Part shown: one piece after another, positions 22,327 through 31,739 of the stretch
Numbering within the stretch: the stretch's first letter is position 1
Layout of the letters: each line of letters begins with the position of its first letter
Source: Camellia lanceoleosa
Taxonomy: Eukaryota; Streptophyta; Magnoliopsida; Ericales; Theaceae
Assembly (NCBI GenBank): GCA_025200525.1
Contig: CM045761.1
Location: 60,482,009-60,546,008 of the forward strand
Length of the DNA: 64,000 bases
Direction of reading: 5' to 3'
Made by a program: the position numbers and the translations under genes
Notes under the pieces: generated by a model
Database searches by the model: none
Seen by the model: only the letters and a program-made list of their open reading frames with translations
What the model was told of the DNA's origin: nothing

Positions 22327-22940
22327 CTAAGCTAAGGGGGAGAGGTCTGGGAATTCCTCATCAGCTTCTAGGTTGACCATTGCTGTCTGGTCCTGGACAC
22401 CGGTTCTAGTCTGGCCGAGCTGCTCTTGCTCGGTTTGGTCATCTCCCTCAGCATCTGCCTCGACTTCTTCGAGTCCTTCCTCGGCCTCAGCTTGTAGCGC
22501 GCTGAAGACGTCATTGGCGTATGGAATGAGGTAGGTCGGTAAGAAGACAGTCGGTGGAGAGGCAAACACGTCAGTGTCAGGACCTTGACCGAGCTGTTGA
22601 CAGGCAGCCTTCCATCCAATTTTGAAACAATGTCCTGGGTGGCGAAGACTTGTTTTTTATAGTTGTCTTCTGCCTCTTTGAAGCCGGCATTATTGGCGTC
22701 TTCACACTCCTTCTCCTTGGACTTCTTGAGCGCGTCCAGCTCGGCCTGGAGCTCGTCCCTCTTTTTCTCGGCTTCGTCGAGTTGGCCGAGCAACCGGTTG
22801 TTGTCGGTGTTGGCGATTTCAAGCGAGGACTTTGCTCGGCCAAGCTCGGTTTGGAGGCTTTGGACTTGGCTGGCAGTGTCGGCTGCCTTTTGCCAAAGTC
22901 GGTGGATCCGCTCCATGACTAAGTGTTGTTTTTGGATGGC
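22327..22940 (-). pseudogene. Antisense gene of element A, exon 3 (coiled coil and acidic tail)
   Basis: Begins after an AG acceptor at 22942-22941 and codes AIQKQHLVMERIHRLWQKA followed by a long heptad-rich coiled coil (SQVQSLQTELGRAKSSLEIA..., LDEAEKKRDELQAELDALKK...) of about 100 residues. A frameshift near 22575 separates it from an acidic C-terminal stretch (ALQAEAEEGLEEVEADAEGD) ending DEEFPDLSPLA and a stop at 22327-22329. The protein is unrelated to gag-pol. Its role is unknown; coiled-coil tails of this kind follow the Transposase_28-like domain in many plant gypsy-associated ORFs. Confidence 0.7.
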
Positions 22941-23016
22941 CTGCAAAAAGGAAACTTGATCAGAGAAGAAACCGTGCAAACACTTATGAAAATTTCAGAG
23001 GCAGATTGAAGCTTAC
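22941..23016 (-). other. Antisense gene intron 2 (predicted)
   Basis: 76 bases, GTAAGC donor after ATGGCCAG-G and a TTTTTGCAG acceptor. Its ends are both strong plant splice sites, and removing it joins the two open frames. Confidence 0.7.
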
Positions 23017-23658
23017 CCTGGCCATGGACTTGACAGACGACTTCACCAACCGGGTGTCAGGGACGTGGTCGCTGCCGACTACGTCGCTCGGTAGGAGAAG
23101 GGCCTTAGAAAGATCGTAGGCGAGTAGGTGCTCTTTGTCGTCCTTGATCGAAGCTATCACCGGGATGTCTTTACCCCGGTGCTTGAGTTGTGGACGCCAG
23201 ATTGGTGTTGGGTCAGCTGTGACGGTTGGTTGCTCGGTGGTTAGCTCGATAACCATTTCGTGAGCAGGTCATGTGAGCTCTTTTACCGACCAGCGTGTTC
23301 TTGGCTTGCGCCGGCACTGGAAAGCTAAGGGTGACCACGAGCCGCTTTGACCGACGGTGGCGAAACGGATACGCGGCCTTTATCTCGGCAGACGTTGCGA
23401 TGGCGAGTTTTGATTGATTTCGTTTGGCCATCTCTTGCTCTTCTGTCAACCGGATTAGTGGAACGTCTGGCAAAGTTGGATCTGGAGGAGGTGATGGAGC
23501 ACGAAGAAAGTCTGTAACTTTACTCCGGCGAGGAGCAGAGTATCTGTAGGTTGGAGTGTAACCGAGCAACTCGTTGCAATCTCGGTCGTGGTAGTGGAGC
23601 GCGGTCCTGATGGCTTCTACGTTGGGGTATTGGTAGTTGGCTTGCAAGGCTTGGATTG
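23017..23658 (-). pseudogene. Antisense gene of element A, exon 2
   Basis: Starts after the intron 1 acceptor with AIQALQANYQYPNVEAIRTALHY-type sequence (ALHYHDRDCNELLGY, a tyrosine- and leucine-containing block), then a proline-rich linker (APSPPPDPTLPDVPLI) and a basic stretch (RRSKRLVV). A frameshift at about 23240 switches to the frame with PTPIWRPQLKHRGKDIPV, HLLAYDLSKALLLPSDV and LVKSSVKSMAR. I do not recognise a catalytic motif. Confidence 0.62.
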
Positions 23659-23738
23659 CTGCAAAAGAAACAAGAAAAATGATTAAGTACAGAACTATGA
23701 AGAAAGTAAACTAACCGAGCAAGTTTGAACAGCTTACA
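23659..23738 (-). other. Antisense gene intron 1 (predicted)
   Basis: 80 bases with a GTAAGC donor and a pyrimidine-rich TTTCTTTTGCAG acceptor on the minus strand. Confidence 0.7.
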
Positions 23739-24014
23739 TGTGGAACCAAAGTTCTTGCTTATGAATCAGCCCGGCACCTCGGCTGTTTCATAATTGCCAG
23801 ACACCCAGAAGAAATCGTCATCGTGCAAGTCCTTGTCTGGTATGCCGATCATAATTTTTTCTTTGCCCAGCCTAATCTTAAGGTAGTAGGCGAGGCCATC
23901 GCCGGTGTGCCCAAGGGTGTACTGCCGCAGTATCTCGGCTAAACCTAGGTTTATGCCTAACCGGTTGTTTAATTCGTGCACTCCGTTTATTATCCGGAAG
24001 GTGTTGGTGGACAT
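23739..24014 (-). pseudogene. Antisense gene of element A, exon 1 part (Transposase_28-like)
   Basis: From the ATG at 24014 the frame reads MSTNTFRIINGVHELNNRLGI, then LGLAEILRQYTLG, AYYLKIRLGKEKIMIGIPDKD and FFWVSGNYETAEVPG, then one stop before FISKNFGS and the splice donor. The pattern (..FRII.GVHELN.RLG..LGL.EI...Y.....YYL..R......) resembles the 'putative gypsy-type transposon' family (Pfam Transposase_28), which is found as an extra ORF in Tat elements. Upstream, 24020-24080 in a shifted frame gives GLRFPLNPLITEFLRRTH, which fits the missing N-terminus. Function unknown; not a DDE transposase by visible motifs. Confidence 0.7.
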
Positions 24015-24759
24015 TTGTGTGGGTGCGGCGTAGAAATTCGGTGATTAGTGGGTTGAGCGGGAAGCGGAGGCCTCATTCGATGATGGACAGCACGGTGAAG
24101 GGGCATTGTTCTGATCTGCCCCTAAGGCGTGGTCTTTTCTTCTGCGAGCTCAAGGTGGACGTCGGGGATCTGCGTACTCCTCCTGACGCAGCCTAGTGCG
24201 GACGAGTATCCACCAGGAAGCGGAATTTCCCCATGTGGCCGACTAATCTAGCTCGGCTGAGGTGGTTTGGCACAGACTAGGAATGGGTGGCAGTTCGGTC
24301 CTTATGAGCCTCAGAATTGGTTTTTGGTCCCCTTAGACTCTGCAGGAAAAAGGATGGCAAGTATAAAAGGAAGCGCGATCGCGCAAAACGAGCTTGACTT
24401 TAGCTCGGTCATGGATTGTGCCAAACCACCTCGGTCGTAAAGGCTAACCAGGAGCTCAGTCGCCCAAGCGGACCAGTTGTTAGCCCGGTCGAGCGGCCAA
24501 GTCCTATGGCCATTCCAATTTTTACTAAGGTTACAGCAAACAGTTTATTTGCTCGATTAAAACTGATTTTTTGGATCAAATGAAGATCTGGAGTCCGGTC
24601 AGCCCTTCAGTGTTCTTCAGGAAAAATGAAGAACAGTTTGAAGAAAAACGAAGAAACTAAGGGGCATTGAAGGTTTTGGGTGGGGAAGGCCCTAAAACCT
24701 ACGGATTTGGTACCAAAGAGGAAGAAATATCAAATGAAAATGACATGGGTTGAAGGACT

Positions 24760-24985
24760 TACCAATGGAAGGCCTGCTTCTTCGAGCACAAACGCAAAGA
24801 ATGGCAGACGAGGTTTGGAGGAAGATGCTTGAGCTCTGAAGCGTCGGATTACGGAGAGGCAGTAGGAGCGAAATGAGGGAGAAGGGGCTTGTATGTATAG
24901 ATGGAGAAACCGCCAAGAATTCAAATTCTGGCAGACGGCTGGGTTGGCTGCTCGAGGTCCAATGGAAGCCTGCCACGTGTCCCCA
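24760..24985 (-). promoter_or_regulatory. Candidate promoter and leader of the antisense gene
   Basis: Read on the minus strand: a G-box CACGTG at 24974-24979, a TATA-like ctatacatac at 24891-24900 about 75 bases downstream, then a C/T-rich leader and a consensus splice donor (attg/gtaagtcc at 24763/24762). This is the layout of a plant Pol II promoter with an intron in the 5' UTR. It points at the antisense gene and is distinct from the LTR promoter. Inferred from motifs only; the first-intron acceptor was not placed. Confidence 0.45.
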
Positions 24986-25198
24986 TTTATGACGACGTCG
25001 AGGCGAAGGGGCGAGTTGAAGAGTTGAGGAGTCAACCGGGCAATTTTTGAAGAAGAGAACATCAACCGAGGAGTTGAACCAGGCCAGTTTCGCAGACAGG
25101 AATGTCAACTAGCCTGGTCGCCGATTCGTATTCTGAGGACCGAGGAAGTATTATCCCGGTCATAATATGTAATCCCAGTCACGCTATTGCGGACGGAA

Positions 25199-25210
25199 TT
25201 AAAGGGCAAT
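25199..25210 (+). other. Element A polypurine tract
   Basis: ttaaagggcaat sits directly before the 3' LTR. It is short but in the correct position. Confidence 0.6.
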
Positions 25211-25964
25211 TGAGAGGGAGATTTATGATTTGAAATTGGGCCGTGGTAACGGCCAGACAGATTTGGGCTGAACACATTGGGTTGTGGAAGTTTTGGGCCT
25301 GTCTAGAGAGTGTTGCTCGGTCAAGGCTAGGCACGGACAAGGCAATGCTTCACGGCACAAGGACTGGTCAAGTGAGGGCTAAGCCGAGTTGTTCGCTGCC
25401 TTACTGGGCTCCACGGTTTGAGAGTTAGCTCTGTGGGAGTCTTAGGCGTCCAACCCGGCATGTGAGCCGAGCTCGGCTCTTAGGAATATATAGAAACACG
25501 GTCGATATTGAACATGGCCTAGAGTAGCTCGGTTATGGAGCGCTTGGGCTTAAGTGTGGATTGGCCGTTGGTAGCCGAGATAATGTTGCCCGGCTGCCGA
25601 GCTCTCAGCAGAGTAGGCTAGCAGTTGGGATTAGGTGATGTTCAACAAGATTTGTGTTGACGGATGGGATAGCAGAGCCACGTGTCGAGAGATCACTCAG
25701 AGTAGATTTGGGGCGCAGAGGGTATATAAGCATGTCTGCGCCCCCCATACGCAGACAGACGAACACTTTGTAAGACATTCTTACACACAAACACTCTCCT
25801 CCCTCTCTCTCTATCCCAAGGTATGTGCTAACTTGATCGTCGGAGGGTTTTTCCAGCCATACACCGCCGGGTAGCTCACCGCCGTTGTGCTTTCAGGTGA
25901 TCGGACAGAAACGGAGCTTAGAAGAAAGGAGTACGGGCTCGTCGGAATATTTGCTCCTCGTACA
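25211..25964 (+). repeat. Element A 3' LTR
   Basis: 754 bp, TGAGAGGGAG to CTCGTACA, keeping the TG..CA ends. Paired with 4981-5736, followed by GGGTG. TATA box at 25723-25730. Confidence 0.93.
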
Positions 25965-25969
25965 GGGTG

Positions 25970-26480
25970 TATTTATAATTTACCCTTATTTTTATTAGGG
26001 CAAATTACCTACATTCCCTCTGAGATTTAACTATATTACAAATTCTCCCTAAGGTTTCAGAAATTACATCCCGTCCCCAAGTTTATATTCGCATAACAAT
26101 TTAACATTTACTGTTAACTAAACGTTAAGAATGATTAATTGATATCACCAAAATATAAATTGATGGACGATATAGCCTCTGATACCTTTTCAAAGCACCA
26201 AACAACCTAATTTAACCTGAAAGGGCAAATTACCTACACCTCCCTTAAGGTTTAGTTAAATTACTAATTCTCCCCTGAGGTTTTAAAAATTACATCGCGC
26301 TCCACTACAGTTAATGCTGTTAACGGGGATCATAAATTGACCAAAATGCCCTTCGACAAATAAAGGCAAATTACCTACACCCTCTTGAGATTTAGCTAAA
26401 TTACAAATTTCCCTATGAGATTTAGCTAAATTATCTTTTTTATATAAGTTACAAAATGCAAAATTAAAATAGAAAAACAC
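25970..26480. repeat. Repeated 'aaattacctacacc..gaggttt' units
   Basis: At least three units (about 25998, 26220, 26365) each read gcaaattacctaca, then tgagatttagctaaattac and ccctgaggttt. Similar strings occur at 4672-4980 and 35665-35770. Element A inserted inside this repeat. The class is not clear; no ORF. Confidence 0.6.
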
Positions 26481-26486
26481 TTATCA

Positions 26487-26864
26487 CACTACAAAAAATT
26501 AAGGCTTCAAAGACCAAAATTATTTTTAGGGGACCAAATATTTTTGTTACAAAAAGTGTCGTTATTATATTTTTAACAACGAAAATTGGACATTAGTGAT
26601 TAATTATTATAGTTTTGGTATCAAATTTTTTGTCTAAAAAAATAAATCATTTTGAGACCAAATTATTTTATCCTTAAAAGTCTATTTATTAGTATTTTTT
26701 TCAAAATTTTATAGCTAAAAACCTTGTTTTTGACTTTTCAGGGCGACCTTTTAGCAACTATCCTCACAACGATGGAAATTAGTCTCTAAATGTCTTTCGC
26801 AACAAAATTTTCACTTCTAGAAATTAAAAAAAAAATTGATCTCTAAAACTCATATATCGTAGTG
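26487..26864. mobile_element. Small CACTA-like DNA transposon (non-autonomous)
   Basis: 378 bp starting CACTACAAAAAATTAAGG and ending ATATATCGTAGTG, so the termini are CACTAC..GTAGTG inverted. It is flanked by TCA on both sides (26484-26486 and 26865-26867), the 3-bp duplication typical of CACTA elements. No transposase inside. Confidence 0.75.
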
Positions 26865-27044
26865 TCAGAGGTGAAAATATCATAAAATTAACAAATAATT
26901 AAATAAGTTACCAATACAAAAAATGACTTATCAAAAGATTATTAGATATGTTTGGTATAATTTTCAGAAATTTATTTTTAAAAAATAAAAATTAATTTAG
27001 TTAAGAAATAAAAAATTAAAAGCCACACTTGCTAACAGATGCAT

Positions 27045-27916
27045 CACACTTGCACGCTTGCTTATTGACATTGCTAGAATCTCTCTTTCCCTTTTCACCG
27101 TATGGACTTCAAGTTGGGAAGCTCATGTTTGCAATCTGCTACACTTGTTTTCATGATTAACTTCATTATGGTCATATGGCTTGGTCACGATCACGGTCAT
27201 GGTCATTCTCATTCTCAATCTCATCATGCCTGCACAGACAAAGATCAGTCACGAGAGCGAGGAGCTATGTGCAAGAAATGACAAAGAGAGTGCTAGTCTG
27301 GTCGTTGGTACGCCAGTGAAGACCAAAAGACTGAACATAAATATTCACGGGCTTACTTGCATGTGATGGCTGATCTGATTCAATCAGCTGGGTGATGATT
27401 GTCGGATCCATCATATGGGTGAAACTCGATTGGTTGGTGGTCGATCTTGTTTGTACCCTCTTTTCCGTTTTCGCTCTTGGTGTTACTATACCGATGCTTA
27501 GAGACATTACTTGCATATTGATGGAGAGGACACCAAGTGAAATTAACGGTTGGTTTGGGATGTTCTAATAAAGTGTACTTTTTGACTTATTAGCTTATAT
27601 GGGTTGGGTTTGGGTTGGATTTGATGTGATGTGTTAGAGAGGTGATGTGATTTAAATAAGATGATGTGACTTAAATAGGATAGTGACTTTTTGACTTTTT
27701 GTATTATTTAGGTTATGCCAAATTAGTCTTGAAAAAGATCTCAAATGTATCAAAGGAGTTCATGATGTTCATGACCTGCATGTTTGGGCCATCACAATTG
27801 GGAAAACTATATGAGGCTGGTGTTAACTCAAATGAAAATCTTGTCAAGATTAAGGATTACTGTGAAAGAACATACAATATTCATCATGTAACTATACAAA
27901 TTAAACAGGGATTATA
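27045..27916 (+). pseudogene. MTP1-like zinc/cation diffusion facilitator pseudogene
   Basis: Functional relatives are tonoplast Zn2+/H+ antiporters with six membrane spans and a His-rich loop. Here the fragments appear in order over three frames: a piece near ISLF..W.SSWEA (about 27080-27125); INFIMVIWLGHDHGHGHSHSQSHH (27160-27232), the end of a membrane span and the His-rich loop; LNINI.G.YLHVMADLIQSAG and IIWVKLDWLVVDLVCTLFS (27330-27465), spans 5-6; MERTPSEI (27520-27545); and LEKDLKCIKG..DVHDLHVWAITIGK with YCERTYNIHHVTIQI (27728-27910), the cytosolic C-terminal domain. Frameshifts, stops and an inserted MITE (27546-27728) make it non-functional. Most of the N-terminal half is missing. 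No introns are visible, which fits either an intronless MTP gene or a retrocopy. Confidence 0.85.
27546..27728. mobile_element. Tourist-like MITE copy 1, inside the MTP pseudogene
   Basis: Ends ggttggtttggg and ccaaattagtc are imperfect inverted repeats; flanked by TTA/TTG. Internal strings gtgatgtg, acttaaataggatagtgac and tttttgacttttt match copy 3 (31071-31251). It separates MERTPSEI from LEKDLK in the pseudogene. Confidence 0.75.
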
Positions 27917-27977
27917 AACTCTAGTTTGTTTTCTATCTTTCTTTTCTCTTTGTTTCTTTGCTTGTATGCAGAAAGTT

Positions 27978-28955
27978 AGTTAAACCTACGTTACACGGAC
28001 TCGTCAGTTTTGGCGAAATGCATGTCGTCTGACCACGACTGCGAATGCAGTGCAGGATACGGACGGGATACGGCATGGAAGAAGTGGATACGGCATGAAA
28101 GAAGTGGATATAGCATATGGAAGTAAAAAGCAAGATGGCATACCTGGGATTAGGGCTACGAAAACTGCGATTGGGGCTTCGATCGTGCGATTAGGGCTTC
28201 GATCTTCTTCTTTCGAACTGTCTTCTTCTCACTCTCACGCTCGATTGTTCTCTTCTTCTATCTCTTCTCTCGCTGTCAATCATCTTCATCTCTCTCTTCT
28301 CTGTTTTCTTCTCTCTTTTCTTCTCCCCCTTCTCTCTGTTTGACCGTCTTCTCATCTTCCTTCTTTTTAATTGGTGCTATTATATAAATAATGTATAATA
28401 TAAATTATATCATAAATAATATATAATATGAATTATGTCATATATAATATATAATATATAATATAAATTATATCATAAATAATATATTGAGAACAACTCA
28501 TTTTCTTCCATCTTAAAAGTTGTCACCAACCAACAAGTTAATATACCAATCAAAAGTAAAAAAAGATGCCATCTACCTATCAATTATATAATAATAAATT
28601 TAATTAAATAATATATATAATAAAATCTACAAAATACATTATCTATTTAATATTTATTTTAACATAATTTGTTATTCCTTATTTATTATATTTTTATTAT
28701 TTATAATATATATGTCAATTAAAAGTAAAAAAATATATATAGATAAATAAAAAAAAATTATCAATAAAAATAATAAATATATTTTAAAAATTAAATATTT
28801 AACGTATCCCCGTATCCGTATCCTCGTTTGGATCCGTATCTACGTATCCTCAATTTTTAATTTTGAAGCACCCGACCCCTAGATACGTACCCGCACCCTA
28901 GATACGTACCCGCACCCGATAACCGCACCCGAGTCCGTGTAACATAGAGTTAAAC
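27978..28955. mobile_element. Non-autonomous DNA transposon with AGTTAAAC duplication
   Basis: The ends ctacgttacacggactcg (27986) and cgagtccgtgtaacatag (to 28947) are an 18-base inverted repeat with one mismatch. Both sides carry AGTTAAAC followed by C (27978-27986, 28948-28956), an 8- or 9-bp target duplication that fits hAT or Mutator. The interior has repeated 'ggatacgg..atggaagaagtgg' strings, a CT-rich tract (28190-28350), a TA-rich core, and 'gtatccgtatcc'/'gatacgtacccgcaccc' repeats near the right end. No transposase. Confidence 0.78.
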
Positions 28956-29139
28956 CACCTTGATTTTGTTAAATATGAGCCTACAAAATAGTCAAATGGG
29001 ATTGAATCTGTTGATTTTTAACTTGGACAAAATTTAAAGTATTTTATCCTTCATAATCTAAAAATAATCGGCCATTGTTTATTTATTTTTTCATCTAAAT
29101 TAATGAAAGGTGTAATATGCTTTGTCAATTTCAAGAGTG

Positions 29140-29515
29140 GGCCTTTTTAAAAATAAAATAAAACACTTGTACCCTCATCTTCATCAACTACCTCCAAACC
29201 AAAGAACCCTAACTCTAACTAGCAATACCAGTCCTCCTCCTCCAGCCATCCTTTCTCTGTCATCTCTCATCTATGACCATTGCCGTGACATGCCAAGGGA
29301 AAACAACTTCAATAACTCCACGAAATGCCTCTTGCCTAGATTGACGAGATTGTCGGATATTTGTATGCATTCTTGTGTTGCATCAATGGTCCTCCTAGTT
29401 TCCTCAAAGTTTCAATTTGGTCGTTATACTTTCTGTTTTGTTCAATTTTGGTTCTTACTACTTTACAGTCCTGACCCTAAGGTTTAGTGATTATATTCTT
29501 GCCTAGGAGGTATTA
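29140..29515 (+). repeat. Dispersed repeat copy 1 (paired with 30257-30530)
   Basis: Shares ordered strings with 30257-30530: ctacctc.aaacc.aagaaccctaac, ctaactagcaatacc, ctatgaccattgcc.tga, aaaacaacttcaa and gatatttgtatgcattcttg. Direct orientation, about 1.1 kb apart. Contains 121 open codons (29122-29487) with no recognisable domain, so I do not call a gene. Confidence 0.6.
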
Positions 29516-29539
29516 GTCTCTCCAACATGTTGCGAAACT

Positions 29540-29779
29540 GCATTACATATTAAAGAACTCACTATTCAAGAAGCAATTCAACAAGAAGAACAGAGAGAAA
29601 GATGTAAATAATTATATAGTGACAATCTATTAAAGCTTTGGCATAAAGATAAAAGTATTGCTACATTAGATCTAATAGATCCTAATAGAATTATTTGAGT
29701 AAAACAAGTGGTATATATTTATAATGATATAAAAGAGTTTAAAATAGAAATCGAAAAACTTAAAACACATGAAGATTTA
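29540..29779 (+). other. Short degraded coding fragment, possibly reverse-transcribing element
   Basis: One plus frame stays open for about 75 codons with two stops and has a charged, lysine/glutamate-rich pattern reminiscent of the spacer before RT in plant pararetroviruses or gypsy elements. There is no catalytic motif and the copy is cut by a MITE at 29780. Weak assignment; it could be unrelated. Confidence 0.2.
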
Positions 29780-29911
29780 AGGGTTGGTTTGGGGTGTCAT
29801 AAAAAAGTGCATTTTTTGTCTTTTTACGAAAAGATGTGCAGAAAAGTAGAGAGATGATGTGATGAAAAAAAGATAAAAAGATGGATTATATAGGTTATGC
29901 CAAACAAGGCC
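29780..29911. mobile_element. Tourist-like MITE copy 2
   Basis: agggttggtttggg at the left and ccaaacaaggcc at the right, flanked by TTA on both sides (29777-29779, 29912-29914). 132 bp; shorter than copies 1 and 3. Confidence 0.78.
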
Positions 29912-29924
29912 TTAATAATTAAAA

Positions 29925-30235
29925 GGGAGTTTTATAATTATAATAATATAGGATCTTATAGTAATTAATAGAACCCTTGGGTATATATTTTATTTTTTAT
30001 ATAACCTTCAGGGACTAAATTGTACTTGAGGAGCTTAATTAACACAATTATAAAAACTAATACGAAACAAGGGTCAAACTTGATTTTAATTATAATAATA
30101 TAAGGTCTTATAGTAATTAATAGAACCCTTGGGTATATATTTTATTTTTATATAACCTTTGGCGATTAAATTGTACTAGATGAGCTTAATTAACACAATT
30201 ATAAGAACTAATACGAAACAAGGGTTAAACTTGAG
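29925..30235. repeat. Tandem duplication, 152-bp period
   Basis: Two adjacent copies: gtaattaatagaacccttgg occurs at 29961 and 30113, and gagcttaattaacacaatta follows in both. The copies differ at a few bases. Confidence 0.88.
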
Positions 30236-30256
30236 ACTGTGGCTCTAATTCATCTT

Positions 30257-30530
30257 GAAATAAAAACTCTTCTACCCTTATCTTCGTCAACTACCTCTAA
30301 ACCTAAGAACCCTAACCCTAACCCTAACTAGCAATACCCTTCTTCCTCTTCCTCCATCCGTTGCATCTCTCCTCTCCGATAATCGCCCCAACTTTCTTAC
30401 CCATCTCTTCTCTATGACCATTGCCATGAAATGCCATTTAGGAAAAACAACTTCAACAGCTTTGCGAAATCCCTTTGCCTAGATTGACAGATATTTGTAT
30501 GCATTCTTGTGTTGCGTAGAGATCATTCCT
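30257..30530 (+). repeat. Dispersed repeat copy 2 with CCCTAA run
   Basis: Partner of 29140-29515. Holds three CCCTAA units at about 30309-30326 where copy 1 has 'ccctaactctaac'. Such strings occur in plant 5' leaders as telo-boxes; no gene is evident. Confidence 0.55.
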
Positions 30531-30539
30531 GTGTCTTTG

Positions 30540-30779
30540 ACTTCGTTTGGGAAGCCATGGTTTGGGCTTTTTTTGGCTATTTTAGCCACAAAAAACAAAA
30601 TAGTCTATTTTAGCCATAACAAACAAAACATCACATCCAACTCATAATCATTACATTCTTCTCTCACAAAAAAACTCAAAAAAGCCAAAAAGTCCTTCCC
30701 AAACCAAGCTTTTAAGCCCAGGTTAAAATAGCCAAAAAAGTCAAAAAGTCAAAAAGTCAACCCACTTCCCAAATGAAGG
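30540..30779. mobile_element. MITE with CTTCGTTTGGGAAG ends
   Basis: 240 bp; left end cttcgtttgggaag and right end cttcccaaatgaag are inverted repeats with one mismatch, and CTTTG flanks both sides. The interior carries 'ttttggctattttagcc' and its inverted copy. Family not recognised. Confidence 0.65.
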
Positions 30780-31070
30780 CTTTGTTTTATTTTTGTTTTT
30801 CAAATCTTTCCATTTTTGTATGATTTAAAAAAATCATAATTAAATTAAAATAAGTTAAAAAGTTAGGAATATAATAAATAATTAGAAATTTAGAATTAAT
30901 TTGTGATTTAATTGAATTAATGTTGGTTAAGTTAAAAATGGTGTATGATAGAGGAGAGAGACAAAATAAGAAATAGAATAGAAAACTTGAGAGGTATTAA
31001 AGTCATTTCACATCTACCATTAACCAAGTTAATTATTGTACTTTAATTCAAAATCACATAGAGACTCTTA

Positions 31071-31251
31071 AGGGGTTGTTTGGAATGATCTAAATAAATA
31101 CACTTTTTGACTTTTTATGAAATATGAGTTGGATTTGAGTTAGGTTGGATTTGAAGTGATGTGTTAGAGAAGTGATGTAACTTAAATAAAATGATGCGAC
31201 TTAAATAGGATAGTGACTTTTTGACTTTTTTAAAACTTGCCAAACCAGCCC
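31071..31251. mobile_element. Tourist-like MITE copy 3
   Basis: aggggttgtttgg and ccaaaccagccc ends, TTA on both sides (31068-31070, 31252-31254). 181 bp, close to copy 1 inside. Confidence 0.8.
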
Positions 31252-31336
31252 TTAGACTACATATGAACCATAGGCCGCCATAGGTGATAAAGTACTGTAG
31301 CCATTACAGAAGTGAATTTTGCCCTTTTAACATCAA

Positions 31337-31495
31337 CAATGCTAGAGACCTCTAAAATGGCATCTCTAAACCCACCTCTAATGAGTTGGAAAAAGAAAAA
31401 AAAAAAAAATCAAGACACATGATTGGCTGTGACAGTGGAGGACCCACTGCCACATCACTAGTGGTACTTCTAAATGAGAGGTTCCAAGCATTTTT
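31337..31495. mobile_element. Possible MITE
   Basis: aatgctagagacctct at the left and agaggttccaagcatt at the right form an imperfect inverted repeat over about 160 bp. The target duplication is unclear. Long A-runs lie at 31393-31407 and 31528-31552. Confidence 0.4.
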
Positions 31496-31739
31496 GCTTT
31501 TAACATAGCCTAGAGAGTCCCCATCTTTAAAAAAAAAAAAAAAAAAAAAAAAAGAAGCAAAAAAAAAAGCAGGTAACTTTACATCAACCATCCATTTCCT
31601 CCATTCTTTCTGTCGTTGCAACTTGAAGTGGAATTGTCATCTACTATAGATTCAGCAGTCACAACTTAAAAACTCCAAAAAACAAAGATTCCAAAAAAAG
31701 TTTGAGGCAGATGACATGAAGTGAAGACCAAATAATAAT

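Larger units (their letters stand above)
4981..25964 (+). mobile_element. Element A: Ty3/gypsy LTR retrotransposon, Tat-type, nested by element B
   Basis: A full-length element with LTRs at both ends, a tRNA-Asp-like primer site, the order gag-PR-RT-RNaseH-(second RNase H)-INT, a 3' tandem repeat array, an antisense gene and a polypurine tract, flanked by GGGTG. The second RNase H of the archaeal-type family between the first RNase H and integrase, an extra antisense ORF and 3' tandem repeats are known hallmarks of the Tat lineage. Without element B it would be about 11.6 kb. All sense ORFs carry stops or frameshifts, so the copy is not autonomous now. Confidence 0.92.

Noticed and set aside
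24692..25108. Minus-strand ORFs of 138 and 111 codons near the element A 3' end
   Set aside because: They cover the C/T-rich leader and promoter-like stretch of the antisense gene; low-complexity Ser/Leu/Pro with no domain.
29122..29487. Plus-strand 121-codon ORF next to MITEs
   Set aside because: Part of a duplicated non-coding repeat; the copy at 30257-30530 is not open and no family is recognised.
30300..30330. Interstitial telomere
   Set aside because: Only about three CCCTAA units, and the plant telomere is usually CCCTAAA; better read as a leader-type telo-box.
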